Under the pieces are notes generated by a model that was not told the DNA's origin, ran no database searches, and saw only the letters and a list, made by a program, of their open reading frames with translations. Position numbers and translations under genes: made by a program. This document shows, one piece after another, positions 1 through 14,147 of a stretch of 64,000 nucleotides of DNA. The DNA is taken from contig JBBDHG010000057.1 in NCBI GenBank assembly GCA_037951165.1, forward strand, positions 11,620,001 to 11,684,000. Direction: 5' to 3'. Position 1 is the first letter of the stretch; each line of letters starts with the position of its first letter. The stretch comes from Lophius americanus (Eukaryota; Chordata; Actinopteri; Lophiiformes; Lophiidae).

Positions 1-235
1 GAGGTCATTCTCACTCTGTGTGCATTTCAATCAGAGTTCTTAGCAGTTGGGCTGGTGGCCCAACCATGTTGGTAGAATTAACTAACTAATTGGTAGAATT
101 AGTTCTCATTCATTACTAAGGAATGATGTTGGTATAATTTAATATACTTGGGTTGAGTCAGAATTATTTATTAGGATTCATTCAACTCACTTATTTGGTT
201 AGGTCCAACTTTTTAGTCTACTAGCTGTATTATTC
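1..235 (+). repeat. AT-rich dispersed repeat (family A), partial
   Basis: Contains ATGTTGGTATAATTTAATAT and then ACTTGGGTTGAGTCAG. The same order of motifs occurs at 61250-61490 on the + strand and, inverted, at 31740-31930. Probably a non-autonomous DNA transposon; its left end may lie before the window. Confidence 0.5.
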
Positions 236-2264
236 CATTTTCTGTAGATAACCCTATAAAAAGTGGGCCAGCTTTTTTTTGGAACAAGCCTATCTCGCAC
301 ACAAGAAACAGAAAAAAAACAACAACCTACTAAGTTCATCGATAGGCAAGAATGTAGAAAAATATTAATTTGCAAATAAACAATTTTCCTAAGTCACCAC
401 AGCATTTTGCTCTTTTCAGGTACATATGTGTCTCGCCAACATCACTTTTATATCTCTGACCTGTTATTCCTTTAATGAAATGTTGATAATGTTGGGACTC
501 AATGGAAGGAATTTGTCAGCTACAACAGATCATTTTAAAATCGAGTTACAATAGTGTTATTTTACCCAGGAATTACTTGGATTATGAACTTCCTATGAAA
601 AGTTAATCCCTGAATCCCAGCTTCGTAAACCAGCCTGATTTCATCTTGTGTGGATTTATCACAGAGCTGCTCACCGTCTTAGGAGACTTAATGTTCCTGT
701 ATGTTTTCCTTGGTTGGAGCTTAATAGGGCTGACTTTTAACTTCAGCCTGAATTCTGATATCTGTGTTTCCATGTCTCCCGCATTGAGTACAAGCTCTCG
801 TGGTACCCTGTCTACACGGAACCTTCACATCCCCTATGTTCCACTCGAAAAACCTGCTGCATTTTAAAGTCATGACTTTGCTGTGAACTGCCTCATTCAG
901 CATCGCAGTCCACGATTCCAACTGATTACCAGAAATTGTTCATCTGTATCACATTTTCCAACATTGTAGTCAAATCTTGCTCCCTGCAGTGCACTTCCAC
1001 AAAACACAGTACATCTATTATTTCTGCACTATTCCACTACATTCAGATAATTCACATCCTTCCTGAAAATCCCCCAACTTGAACCCTGTGAAAAAGCCTG
1101 GAGATTGAACTATCTCAGTAGTTTCCAGCATTTCTAAACTGACAGAATGTCTTCATTGCAGTTCAGGGCTCCTTGGTGCCTGTGGATCTGTGTGTCATCC
1201 AAGGGTTTGACAAGGCATCCATAAGTATATGCGCCAACACACACACTACACACGAATGTGCTGTGTGCTGAGAAGCAAGGGGCTAATTATGGGATACTGT
1301 GACAGGGAATGGCTGGAGGGGACTCAGTGTCCCCCACGAGGCAGGCAATGGTGTATACTTACAGCATTTCCACTGACAGTGACAGGATTCTTATGGTGCT
1401 TCAGTATGGGATACAAATGTGCATTTGAGACCTTAATATAGTTCTTCGGAATATTATAAGCTTAGATTTATAGATATATTTTTTTCTTTACTTTTTCCAC
1501 CTAAGATACTTTAATCTAATAAAATTGAACCGTGCTCTCTCCCACTCACCACCTTTACTGAGATAAAAAAAGTTAGTTTGTGCCCTCATTAGAATCTCAT
1601 CTTCCAGACTAAAGTCAGAGCTGCTGTGTGTGAAACATCCTCAACCTATTTAAAAAGTTCCCAGCAACAAATCAGAATTTTTTACATTTGGCTGGCAGTT
1701 ATTGTTTTTTGTACAATTAAAAACGTACGTTATTTTCGTTCTGGCTAAACTTCAGTGGCAGTCTTGTTTTCCTTAGAATGCATTTTGTAAAATGTAGTTA
1801 TACTGTAAAGAAATTACTCATACCCCATCAAAATATCTATGTTAGCCTCCAAGTTGTCAAGATGTCTTCCAGTATCCTGTCAAGTGATGAAAATCCTTTA
1901 GACAGATGTAGTTAGAAATTAGATTTATTTATTCTATAAAACTATAAGTCAAAGCTTAAATATAAGAAAAACAATAATAATAATAATAATGATATCAATA
2001 ATAGCACACTTAATTGCAGATTGCTTTTCAAAAATACTCAGAGGCTATGCAAGCAAAGAAAAAACATTTGAAAAAGAAGAAATAAATTGTATATTTTTTG
2101 TTCTTCATTGTGGCAGCTAGACAGTCACTGCTCCGTCCCCCATCTTCCCCTGGGGAAAGAAGGGAGGACAACCCAAACTTTTACAGATAAAGGGTAACAT
2201 TTATTACCATGCACAAGAAAAACTGGTCATGTTTTAAACATCGGCGTCAAAAACATAAACAAGA
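236..2264. other. Intron sequence without recognisable genes
   Basis: AT-rich intron. Apart from a short (AAT)n run at 1973-1990 I see no gene, RNA or clear transposon here; open frames are all under about 75 codons. Confidence 0.5.
1973..1990. repeat. (AAT)n microsatellite
   Basis: Six AAT units in a row. Confidence 0.9.
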
Positions 2265-2605
2265 CATGACTTGTGAAATTGTTTATAGGAAAATTTATGA
2301 GGCAATCCTCCCGAGGGAATCAACCTTGGAGTAGGTCGCGTTGGACCGTTGATTATGAAATGCAGACAGTGGAATCCCCTGCGCGGCCTGCATGTACCGC
2401 AACATTTATCCCTCAATGGTTTCACGAGTCAGGTCTTCATGTTTCTTCTGTCGCTGAGGTTTCCAGCAAGAATTTATTAATCATGTCCTTCCTCGTTGGA
2501 TTTAGGGTGAAACATATCTTCATCGTCTTTCTGCCGCGGCCCATCAACCTCTCAAAGTGAGAAGTCCTCTTAAGAGCTACTTTTCAGTTTGTCTATTCAG
2601 GCTAC
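2265..2605 (+). repeat. Dispersed repeat family B, copy 1
   Basis: Shares with 10935-11375 (inverted) the start TTGTGAAATTGTT, the centre CTCAATGGTTTCACGAG followed by an ATTCATG/CTTCATG motif, and the end GTTTGTC..AGGCTACTG. The central parts differ. It has no coding capacity I can see and is probably a non-autonomous element. Confidence 0.65.
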
Positions 2606-5600
2606 TGAAGAAAGCACAACATGGCATCAATCATGAAAGAGCTCTCTCCACTCCCTCTGGAGATATAAAGGTCTTTTACAAACTAACATAAGCAAAAAAA
2701 ATAAGATTTATTCCCCGCTGCAAAATAGTTATGGACATTCCATTTTTTTTCAAAGAGATAACCCTAATTTTTACACACTCCACCATTAAGTCTTGTTAAT
2801 CCCTTTTTGACTAAGTTATGGACTGTCAGCTTTTTCAAATAAGAGGGATATATGAGGGTTACTTGGAACCACAGGAGTTAAATTCATGTGGAGCTTAACA
2901 AGCAAAAACAGTAATTTATACATTGTAAACTCCGTAGACACTCTAACACAATGCACTAAATATATTGGTTTTACAGGACTCCTTACTTACTTAAATGTAC
3001 ACACCATTAATTCATTGTTTCATTCATTCATTCATTCATTCATTCATTCATTCATTCATTCATTCATTCATTCATTCATTCCTTATCTGACATCCTTTGT
3101 ATTGTATATATTAAAACTTTCCCATGAGTTCGTCCCACTGAAACAGGCGGAGTCCTGTAGGTAGAATAACTTGCTTTTTGACATAAACTCCTATTATGGG
3201 AATCAAACCAACACAAGAGGTTATGCACTCTCAAAATCCAATCCACTTCCCTCAAGATTAGACAAATATTATTCCTTCACCTGGTCATATGTCTTGACCA
3301 GAAGTGTAGGGGAGAGAATGTTGGGTCTAGATTTTCTAAACAACTTACTTCAGCCAGGAGAAGGAGAAGTGAATCTATAAACGGAATGAGTATATTTGAA
3401 CAATGAATGGGATTGTCTTTGGCACTCTGAATCGACGGGGGATTTTTGGTCAAGGAAAGCAATCTAGCCCCCCATTCCCCGAATCTGGACTCTGGTTGTG
3501 GTGGTAGAAGACCGCCGAGACTGGGAGCAGGAGGGCTGAGGGGCCTGAGGAACTGCCAGATGGCAGAGGAGGATGTGCATGATGGCAGCATGAGTTAGCT
3601 GGGGGAATAGAAGAACTATTATATAAAGCAGTAAGCTGCTCAGTGATTGGTTAATTGCTGTTCAATGAGGGCAAGAAAGCTGATCGACAGGCTGATAGCC
3701 CGCAGAGAGGTATAGTGAGCATGCTAGCTGGTTGAGGCTAGGAAGAAGAGAAGAAAGACTACTTTGGTAATTTTATTCCTCACTGAACTTTTGCAAGAGC
3801 TGCATTATTGCACAAAATGCTTGATTTATTTAGCGAAACCTCTGCAAAACTAGCACATTTAGTGCTTCAAAAAAAGAAATCCATTTCTCTATGTCACCAA
3901 TATGCACCTCATCTCTTTGTATTGTTGGAATCTGTGCATTTGTCTGATTTCTATGGATAAGTGTCCAAATCGGTAACATATAATCATGTCCTCATATATG
4001 CAGTATTCCGACCGTCAGAGGCATTTTTCACCACACATTTTGCACAAGCATCCAGAGAGAGAGAAAGGCAAATATACCTGCTTCTTTGCTGACAGTAAAC
4101 CTAAAAGCTTGGAATGCAGTGTAGCCTCTCCTCAACCTCGTCTTGAGCAGAGAGCGCTTCTCATTCTCCATTTTTTTGCTTTTTTGCTGCAGCTTCCTTC
4201 CACCAACACGTCAAGAATAACCCACATCTGAACACCAGAGATTCTACTTAAATTCTTATGTGCTGTCAAACAAATGTTGCAGGAAGGAAAGGTATAGTAG
4301 CAAAGTTGATTATGAAAGCAAGCTCTGATTGTAGCATGTGTTATAAAGTATATATCCAGAAGTAAAAGAATAAAAATTCTCAACTTCTTAAAACCCTAGA
4401 TAAACAATATTTGAGATATTACTTGCTTATGCCGCAAGAAACAACTGAGGAAAATGATGACATGTCAGCATTTCACAGCTCATAATATTCAGGGCCCTCA
4501 TGACTTGGCTGTAACCTCATGAGCATTGTTGTAAATGCAGAATGCCTCAAACTTATGAGACAATGTCATGTGCATGTCCTTCACTCACTTTCCCACAGGA
4601 AATGTAATCCTAAAATAAAAAGGGCATTATTCCCATGCTAATTTAACAGTAATCAGTAAGATAAACAACAAATGTAATGCTTTTCTATCCGCCGTTTTAA
4701 TCTCTAACTGTGGTCATTTTTGTACGTTTGTCCATTCAGAACACAAGTGTAGTGTAGATCCTGCTTCTTAGTGAGAAAAAGGGCCCCGCTAGTGGAACAA
4801 AGATGTAGCTGTAGATGTGATCCCTACATCTGCATGCAACCCCCAGTCACCGCAGCCACCCATCTCTCATGGACAGGGCATACATTTGTTCCTCTCTCAG
4901 CCAATCACACACAGGCTGAAGCCCTGCCTGATGATTCTCTCTCCTTTATATCTATCTCTGGCCTTCCCTATGACCCCGTTCTATGAACACACTCCACTGG
5001 GTCTGACAGCAGATCCTATTCCTTCAGGTTAACATAAGACACCTTTTTGGTTATGTGGCTCGCTGCCTGTCACAGGGCCTGCAGAGCTCTACTGGTGTTT
5101 TTCCTCGCTACACTCTGCAGATCTCTATTGATTCAATATACATTCTTGCTTCACTGATCCCTCCCACCACTACTGTGCCTTGCTGCTCTCTGCGGTAATG
5201 GAAATGTTTCATGAGTGGTCGTCCACTGTAAATGGAGCTGTGAATAGAGGCTAGAACTTGATGTGAGCATCTTTCCAATGTATCACCAAAGAAGGGCTGC
5301 TGAGAACCTGCAAGACACTAAAATTCTCAATTTTGTGTCTCTTTGAGAACTAAATTTGGGAAAATGCTTCTCCACATACTTTATTTATATTATTTGACCA
5401 CTTGGAGGCAACAGAAACTAGTTCTTAAGTGATTGACAAGGATCAAGTGATGGTTTGTGTGTTCTTGTTGCAGCCAGGCTCCGAGGACTGGCTGATATAA
5501 TGGCTAGTGATGCACACTGGCCCAAAAATACTTTTTTGCCAAAAGCTCTCATTTTGAATGAAAGTGGTTGGTACATTTTTGTTGAGTCACACCCCCTGCA

Positions 5601-7554
5601 AACAGACTAACGTCAGTATCAGAATTTGGCCAAAAAAACAATTTGGAACATCTAGTAGATATATTTGTCTCGCTGGTGAAAGTATCCAGCATCACAACCA
5701 AGATATGAGCTATAGCCGTGATGTCAAACCTGCAGATTTCATTCTCTGACAACTTTCATTCTCTGACATCTTTCTCCAATGCATCCGTGTTTTTTGGCAG
5801 ACACAAGGCTGTGATTAAATAAACATGATTAAACTCAACCAAAACCGTAAAGCAGTCGTTGTTGCTCAATAAAATGGCTGAAAGGCAGCATTTTTGTAGG
5901 CAAATACACCTAAAGTTTTTATTTTTATTTACATTCATTTATATTCATTTAATAATATTATTGTACATAAATATCTCTTATTTCAACTTTTGATGATTTT
6001 GATGATGTTTTATTTATTTATTGTTTTTCATCAGTATTTATCTAATTGATATGATGAGTTAAATTTTATTTATTTATTTGTAAAATTTTAGTTTAATTTA
6101 AGTTTAATTTGGTTTGGTAATATTATTTTTACTTAATTTATTTATGTTTCTACTGTTTCATTATAATTATTTTGTTATGACATGGTTGATGTGAATTAAT
6201 TTTAAAAAAAAGGAGTTATTTTTCTCAATAAGTTGTGCTTATGTATCATTATTCCTTACAGGGCCTTGAATACTTCTTAGTAAGGAGAGATAACCCACCA
6301 TGCTTTTTCATAACAATCTTTTATAGCTATATAAACAAAAGGCTTATCCATTTTGATTCATTATTTGCAGTGCCATGTAAGGCACAGCAGTGTTTGCTGT
6401 GACATTTTCAGAACTTTTGAAGAGATTTGCTTATTTAGGAGTTATTTCTGCACATTATAGTCACTGTAGATGTTTCCTCTGCAACACAAGTCAGTTAAGG
6501 TACAACTTGAAGGTCAACTGGACATGTTCAGCATCTTTCTCCATGCTACACAGCATGAAGGAGCCTAGACGATTTTAAAATTGTTTGTGGCAACTCCTCT
6601 GTATTCAAAATGTCATCATCTACGTATGGAGGTTTTTAGAAAAAAATAACTTTAAAATGAACTTTAGTAAATGTTGTAACCTGTGTGAATTAAGCTAGAA
6701 GGGTTATTGGTCCATAAACGTCAGCTGGGATTGTTTCATAAACAGCTAAGATCTTGTATATCTCGCTTTCTTAGCAGCAAGGGGAAGCTGCAGGAATAAT
6801 GGAGTCTAGAGATAAAACTAGAAAAACAACAGCAAAGGCTGCCTGAAGTTTCCTGAAGGAAAATGATAAACTACATTGGCGACAAATATTTCCATGCCGT
6901 ACTTGAGGTGAGTGGAACAACTTGTTGTCCACTCTTTTTCTTGTTTGTGCTTATTTCCCTAAAATACATATTTGTAGAAGTGTTTCCCTGCACCAGCGGG
7001 GAACATCAACTATGGAACACCTTTTCCTCAAATTTTTCTCTCTGAGCTTTGAGCAGCTTTCACACCGCGGCTCTGTAGACATATTCAAGTGGTTGACTTT
7101 GCAAACATGGAGATATGGCCGTCGAGATGACTGTCTATCATTTACTTTGCTATGACCGTTGCACACTTAACAAAAACCGGGTTGCAGTTCTGCGTCATTG
7201 AACACAGATGGAGCATGTGCTGCCACTCCACTCAAAGCCTCCGTTACCCATCTTGACCTCATGTGCTCACACTAAGCTCTCCCTTCAGCACCTCACTCTC
7301 TGGCGGCCATGCTGCGGCACAGCTTACCCACAGCCATCAGTTAGGTTAACCCCTAAAGGTTTTGCTTTAACCCCAGATTCTTGCCTTGCTCTTGCAGAAA
7401 GCATCTGTTAAATAAAATATGACAGTGAGGAAGGGCAGAGAATGGTCAGACAGGAAGAGGGTTGCTCTCACTGACCTTAGCTTCTACTTCTGCATGTTTT
7501 TTTTTTTTTGCCTTTTTAGTTTTTTCATCTATTAATATGATACAATTTCTTAGT

Positions 7555-7555
<1 letters not shown>
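2606..7555. other. Intron sequence, mostly unique or unrecognised
   Basis: Contains the (CATT)n microsatellite at 3018-3081 and a very AT-rich stretch at 5925-6220 made largely of TTTATTTA-like runs. The block at 5500-5780 ends in a duplicated TTTCATTCTCTGACA. No gene recognised. Confidence 0.45.
3018..3081. repeat. (CATT)15 microsatellite
   Basis: Uninterrupted tetranucleotide array, 60 bp of perfect CATT units. The open frame across it (repeating FIHS residues) is an artefact of the array. Confidence 0.97.

Positions 7556-7627
<72 letters not shown>
7556..7627. repeat. (TAGA)18 microsatellite
   Basis: About 72 bp of perfect TAGA/GATA units. The minus-strand reading frame through it (SIYL repeats) is an artefact. 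Confidence 0.97.
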
Positions 7628-9519
7628 CTGCATGCTTTCCAGAAGTATTATATGTTTGATGCGTTGCCGTGGATGCAGGTCTCACATATGGAGCGTTCCT
7701 GCTGGTGGAGCTTGTTGCATAGATCCACCTGGTTAGTAAAAATCCAATTTGTGAATTTAAATAATTTTTAGAGCCCAAATGACCAAATAAATTGAATAAT
7801 TTTTTTTTCTATAATGAGATTTACACGACTGAATTATTTTTTAACAGAAGTCTGAGCTTTTCATCCGAAAAAAGGCTAAATCTCCTTGCTTAGGACACAT
7901 GAAAAAGCACAAATACCAGGACCTTCTCTTCCATGGTTTCAATGTACCTCCTTCTCCTGGATGTTCACATCTGCGAGGGAGCTAACTTTGTTCTTCAGCA
8001 ACTGATCGTTTCTTGCTCTGAAGCAGGCCGGCTTCTGAGAAATGCATAAATAACTCCAACTCCAATCTATCAAATGTTTATTTTCAAATACATCTGCTGA
8101 GCCTCCGTCCTTTCCTCTACGCTTCAAGTACTTCTCATTCGCAGGTTCATCCTTGCAGTGCCGACACGCTGACAAACTGCACTGCTATAAGTGTCACCCC
8201 TCCACAGGAGATTCGCACAATTTACCTCAGGTGGTAAATAGTTGCATCAATAACATCGGTATCAACTTAAAAACACCTCATATGCTTCATGCCTGAGAAT
8301 TTTAGTTTTTGACTAGAAAGGTTTTTTTGTTTGATCTCTTCCTGTACATTTATACATATATGGTTTTAATGGATTCGATTGTTTCTATCACACATAGTTT
8401 GATTCTTCTTATTTCCCTGGCTATTTATTTTAATGAATGCACTTGCCATCCATCCATCCATTCATCCATTCCCTGCATTACATTTTTTTGATGTTTTTCA
8501 AATCTTTTGAAACTTAATAGAATAACTCATTTGGATCAGTGACTATTGCTGCCTTTGTTCCTTTGATGTTTTTTTGGGGCCTCAGTTTCAAGAGATCCTT
8601 TGATGTTCCTTCGACGATGGCCTTGCGGCTCAGTGTATTATTGATACCTTTGTTCTTTTGATTCCTTTATCTTCCTTCGGGGATGGAGCTGGGGGCAGGT
8701 TGGGCTGAACAGAGCAGCTGAAGTGGAAGGCGCAGAAGACCACCAGCTACACCGTATTTGAGATATACTCAGAGAGTTTGTTGGAGTTGTTGTTATATTT
8801 AGAGGCTGGTAATGACTCAGACATTAAAGGAAAAATTTGTCTGATTTCTTTCCTAAACCAAGGGTACTGTTGTGCCTTGGCGGAACTGTGCACTGTCCAA
8901 GCGTTTTCTCTAGTTTATTTACTGTTTTCATTTACTGTCTTACTCATATCTGTATTGCAACATCCACCGAGCTGGTATAAATCTCCTTTTTGATTATGCA
9001 GTAAATCTGGCACATATTCTGTAATTGATAATACATTTAACTTAGACTACGGGCAAGGTAGAAACACCAATAGCTTTTCTTTTTTTGACAGTAGTAACCC
9101 ACACAGAAAGGTGGAGAACTACGTCAAAACAAAAGGCTTCAGGTTTGGATTCAAACTAAGAAGCACCACCACACCTATTGCTAAAATACCTTTCGATCGA
9201 TAAACTTAACATAATACTTATTAGAGCGTAATCAACCAATGCAAGTAGTCGGTCCCGCACTAAACTATTGCGTAAGAATGTCATTTTGTATTTAATATCT
9301 ATCTATAAGAGCAACCTGGTTACCTTTACACTTTAAAATAGGTTGATTTTGAAAGAAATGGAGAAGGGGACCAGATGACTTAAAGAAGCCAAAGTGATTC
9401 AGTTGACCTCTGACCCGTGGGTAATGCTTAAATTATTAATCAAGGGGTTTATTCCATTTTATGACCAGGCTTCCTTTGGAAAACAGAAAACAAAAAAAGA
9501 CCTTTCTTTTAATGAACAT
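7628..9519. other. Intron sequence without recognisable genes
   Basis: Unremarkable AT-rich sequence; a short CATC/CATT run sits at 8447-8470. Nothing else supported. Confidence 0.45.
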
Positions 9520-9720
9520 CATGGTATCATGGAAAGTATTTCTATATTATTAAGTGAAATAAAAGTAAAATTACCCGAATTAAAATTACCCGGCTTAATG
9601 AAGTTAATTTAACACAAATATATTAAGTTGGTCAAACAGAATTACTTAGTGTTAAAAATAACCCATTCCATCATGTTGAAACTTTTTTCTTGGTGTGATT
9701 AAATTAATCCACAGAATATC
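9520..9720. repeat. AT-rich dispersed repeat, probably family A-like
   Basis: Carries CATGGAAAGTATTTC, also seen near 31686 and 61268, followed by AATATATTAAGTTGGTC-type sequence. The match to family A is partial. Confidence 0.4.
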
Positions 9721-9784
9721 AGTTGAATGCAAAAAATGTGAAATGTAGCAGAGAGCGTCGCTAAAGTTTGCATCTGCTTTTACT

Positions 9785-9854
9785 TTTTAGCACTTTGAGA
9801 TTTGATCCAAATGTAAAGTGCATTATAAATTAAATGTATTATTATTATTATTAT
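9785..9854 (+). repeat. LINE/SINE L2-type 3' tail
   Basis: GCACTTTGAGATT, then AAAGTGCATTATAAAT and TAAATG, ending in (TATT/ATT)n. This is the typical L2-type 3' terminus common in fish. Only the tail is present, as expected for a 5'-truncated insertion. Confidence 0.7.
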
Positions 9855-10934
9855 GTCACATTACAGTAAATGTAACGGCAAGCCTTTTGTGTTCAGACTT
9901 TTTTTTGTGTTGTTTTTTGTATTGTTTTTAACTTTATCTTACTCTTATTGTTGTTAATGTGAGCATTATGTGCAATGGTTTGTCTGAATTCTATGGGATG
10001 CATTTCTGCTCATGATACTCTTTTTTAGGTTTAAAAACACTTTCTGCATTACTTATGTTTCATATATTAGATGTATGGTCTTTTGATCCACAAAAGTGAT
10101 ACAATTTGGAAAGTAATCTCTGCAGATACATGTTGTGAATAGTTTTTCCATTAACTATTCTTAAAAGCATGCAAATGAAAAAGTAGCGTATAAATAGAGG
10201 CACCAATAGTGGCCTGGTTGAGATGTGGTTGAGGTTTGTGAGGCAGAAATAGTCCAGTTCCGGCTTTGGGGAAGGTTTTGTATAATGCCGATTGGTTCCA
10301 ATCTGCTGGAAAACCAATATGAAGTTTTTGGGGAGGCAGTAATAGCCTTATGGAAAGGAAAGTGTATTGGAGGCTAAAAGTAGCGTTTTCAAATCCCTGA
10401 AGCAGCAAGAAAACTGAGAGGACTGAAAGAAATTCATACTCCATATTCTCTCCCCCCTTAACATGAGAAAACTATGTATCCAAACTGCTCTTGAGCAAAG
10501 CCAGGAGGAGTTTGGCCACTACTGCCATTTAATTCCAATGGCACTAGTGTTGAGAGACTGCAGCACACCATGCTCTCTCTGCAGACTCAGCCAGGCTGTC
10601 ACTGTGGATGAAGGTGTTTTGTTAGTCAACCTTCCTATTTCAATAAAGTTTAGATAGTGGGAGGAAAGTGTCGACTGGAGTTTCCTACATTATTCTTATG
10701 TTAGCTGTCACCATCACAATGCATTTATGGCCAATGATATAGGATTCCAACAAGCATAAATGACAGCTCTCAAACTCTGATAGGGTGCAGTTTCTGTCCT
10801 GATATGTTCCAGTGATGATGGTTTTCAGTTCCTTACTACTCTGTTGACAGACTGTACATATTTCTGGCATTCAGAGACTCAGTTAAGATACACATCTCTT
10901 CCCTGGAGGCCGTCATGTTGCGCCATGTTCGTAC
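9855..10934. other. Intron sequence without recognisable genes
   Basis: No gene, RNA or clear repeat recognised. Confidence 0.4.
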
Positions 10935-11375
10935 AGTAGCCTATTTTGACAAACTGAACGTTGGGTCTCAAGAGGCCTTTTCACTTATGAGGGTTGATGT
11001 CGCAGAAAGATGAAAAAGAGATGTTTCACCTCTAAAAACCAATGAGAGATAAGGTGATGAATACTTTGTTGCTGGTTAACTGTTTTGTGTTCTGGCAAAT
11101 GGGGGATCATACTTACTATTTAGCAATAGACTGAAACCTCGCAGTCAAATTAAACATGAATGCCCTTCTCGTGAAACCATTGAGATGTAAATGGTGGAGT
11201 CAATCGAGGTGAAGGGGGGATGAACACAGTGTTTTTCGGGGCAATGGGCATTGCTTGCCACCCCATTTTCTCTTCCCCAGTGATCACACAAGCACGATAT
11301 GGGTGTCGAGTTGAATTTCCCAGGTGGACACCATGGACCAGTTTACCTTTCAACAGTTTCACGAATCACACCATC
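10935..11375 (-). repeat. Dispersed repeat family B, copy 2 (longest)
   Basis: Inverted relative to copy 1 (2265-2605). The part from about 11010 to 11140 also matches 52640-52800 in the same orientation: CCAATGAG, GATGATGAATAC-type, TAACTGTTT, and CTTACT(A/T)G(C/T)TATTTAGCA motifs in the same order. Probably a non-autonomous transposon; no coding potential seen. Confidence 0.65.
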
Positions 11376-14130
11376 AAGCCTACATTCTTAACTGCGTGAT
11401 CTCATCCTCGCTTGTCCTCCTCCATGATGGATGGAGTTGCCACATGAACAAATGTAAAACAAATAATTAAATTTGTCTTCTTTCATCTAATATTTGACCT
11501 ATACATTCACAAAATTAATAATTGTATAACATTTCTACAAAAATGTCAGGATACTGGTTAACATCTTTTCATACTTGAAGGCTACCATAGATTCTTCGAT
11601 AGGGATGGTAGAGCTGATGTGCAATTTAAGACATCACTGCTAGATTTCATTACATTTTACAAACTTCAGCTTTAATATCTTTATTTTCATTTTCTTGCTT
11701 TGGATCTGTGGATATGATGTTTACCTCCACGGTGCTTAACCAGCATTGTGGTTGCCGTCTCCGTTTTCCATCGGGCTTATTAAAGTTTCATTTATAGAAC
11801 CAATGAGGCTAACATGCTCCTGAATGTATTTTTAGCGTTCCTGTTTAGTCCTTCTGATCTTTCTCCTAAACCTGACATCTGAAATGTCACCTGAATGTTT
11901 TTCACACTGCCCAGATTCCTGGAGAAATTCCCTTGTGTATGCCACTGAGACCAGGGAACTGGGACAGATCAATAACATCGGCAGGCAAGATATTATCCCC
12001 ACAGCTGTTTCTATGAGTATCGCCAACCTGGTGAGCAAATGGCAGATACCACCACCCATCTGGCCTTCTGCTTACGTGTACGTCAAGGGTTAAACAATAG
12101 GACAGGCTGTGACTCCAACATATGCCGTGTGTTTCCATGCATATTTAAATTGCCTCGAGACTCTGAGGCTGGCGTTAGACGTGTTCATACAATAGAAAGG
12201 GCATAAGTTTCAGAAGGTCAAGACAAGTAAATGGCCCGATGAACGTGTCACTCTGGGGACATATATCCTCACATAGGCCGCAGGTCAGAAATGTCAGTTG
12301 CCAATTTCACTCTGATGGCCCTAAGTTGGGGGGATAAAGAGGCAGGAAGAAGAGGAGGAGGAGGGATTACAAATACAGAGAATCACACATTTTTCCTCTT
12401 ATCACAGATAAAGATGTGGGTGCATTTGTTGTCTTCGTCAGCACTCCTTTGGAAGTGGGTCGTGTCGATTGCTGCATGCCTCCCTCCTCCTGCCAAACAC
12501 ATCTTTTGCTGTCTTGTCTCTTCATTTTTGTCATCTTCTTCTTTGAATAAAACACACAACGCTGGCTTTAAAACAATGCTCTGCATGTGACTTTTGTAAA
12601 TCTGATGATGAGTTTGGGATCTTTTGGTCAAGCTTCAGACGATCTTTCACCATCCTGGTTTTGCATGCCCACTTTTGGCACCTTAAATCCGAGCCCCCCT
12701 TCAGAAGTCAAAGACTACCTCTTGAGACAAATTCTTCACCACAGCAGCAGCAAGTAGAAACCCAGCCCCATGAAAAGTCTCGCTGTCAGCGACATTTAAG
12801 GGAAGCACAGTCAGGCAGGCAGGCAATAATGAGAAGGGAAGGTTGAACATTTTATTAAATTTTTTTTCCCCATTGTTGGAGAAATTTTGACCATTTAGTT
12901 GCAGGATAGAATAGACGATAAAAAGGGCTTTTTCCAAACGGACATTAAGAAAAAAAGTTAAAAAATAAGAAAACTATAGTAATGAATATTATAATCCGTT
13001 TATTCAAATAGATGCTCCTAATTTTTACAAATGGCACCTTTAAAGTATATGCAGCTTTCTTGCATGCTACTGATACTTCATGCTGCCTTGCCTGAAATGT
13101 TTGAAGATGGTATTTTCCTGTAAAAGCAAAGAGCCAGGCTGCGGGATCACACAGGGAGGCAGCATGAAGAACCTCAGCATTACGATCATATTAGATTCCA
13201 TTATAGTTTGTCTGATGGGGCACTCAGGGCCACACAGTGCAATTAAACTCTAAATAAAATATTTTCTGAGCTCCTTGTGTGCAGGGGGAAGGAATCCAAA
13301 TTCTTTTAGTAAAGCCTCATTTAGTATCCTCAGTTTTCCCATTTGGGCCTTTGGACTCATTTAGAAGTGCAAGGCCCCATCCTGTAGCTGCAGACTTCAG
13401 CAGTAAAAACCCTGTGTGCCAGATTGCAGTTCTCATTTAAGGTGTGACAATGACTAGTGTGTGTGTTTGTGTGCGTGCAGCACTGCAGATTTGCCCATCA
13501 CTTCCTGCTGTTTTATAGACAGCGGCGACGTTGTGCAGAAAAACAGGTGCTTTAAGCAAAGACAGCAGCTTGATTAGACCAATCTCTACAGCAGAGTGAT
13601 CAATGCTCACTCTGATGCTGCCTGACCCGACGAGTTCATCACTCTGGCTGACCTTTTCCTCACTCCACTCTTCACACTCCTCCACTGCTCAGTCCCATCA
13701 TGTTTTCATTTTGTTACATCCGCACAGCAGAATGGCTGAATAAATGGGAGTAAGAAAACATGATACAGCGACAGCTTAGAAGAAAAAGATTGTTATGAGG
13801 GGCTTTTGTCTCGTCTCTCACAAGCTTTTCTAACGAACTTAATCATTACAATTACCCCTTCTGTGAGATTTTCTCTTTGTGTTTTTCCACTTTCTATCAG
13901 ATATTTATCTATTCTCTCTCTCCTCCGCTGAAAAAAGCTAACTTAGTTGTCGGAATCTCACCATGTCGCTTTCATATATATTTCTCCATCTTGCATCTGC
14001 ATGTGGTTCTTATCTCACCCAGCAGTCTGTGAGTTCAGTTGAATACAAATGTCAAAAGTGCCGCTCAGAGCCCGGCACAGTTGGTGCTACATGAAAAGAG
14101 CGGCGCTGCACCCATGTGTCTTTTCTTTGC

Positions 14131-14147
14131 TTTTTTTTTTTTTTTTT
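14131..14147. repeat. Poly-T homopolymer
   Basis: 17 consecutive T. Confidence 0.95.

Noticed and set aside
3008..3080. Repeated FIHS peptide in an open frame
   Set aside because: Translation of the (CATT)n microsatellite.
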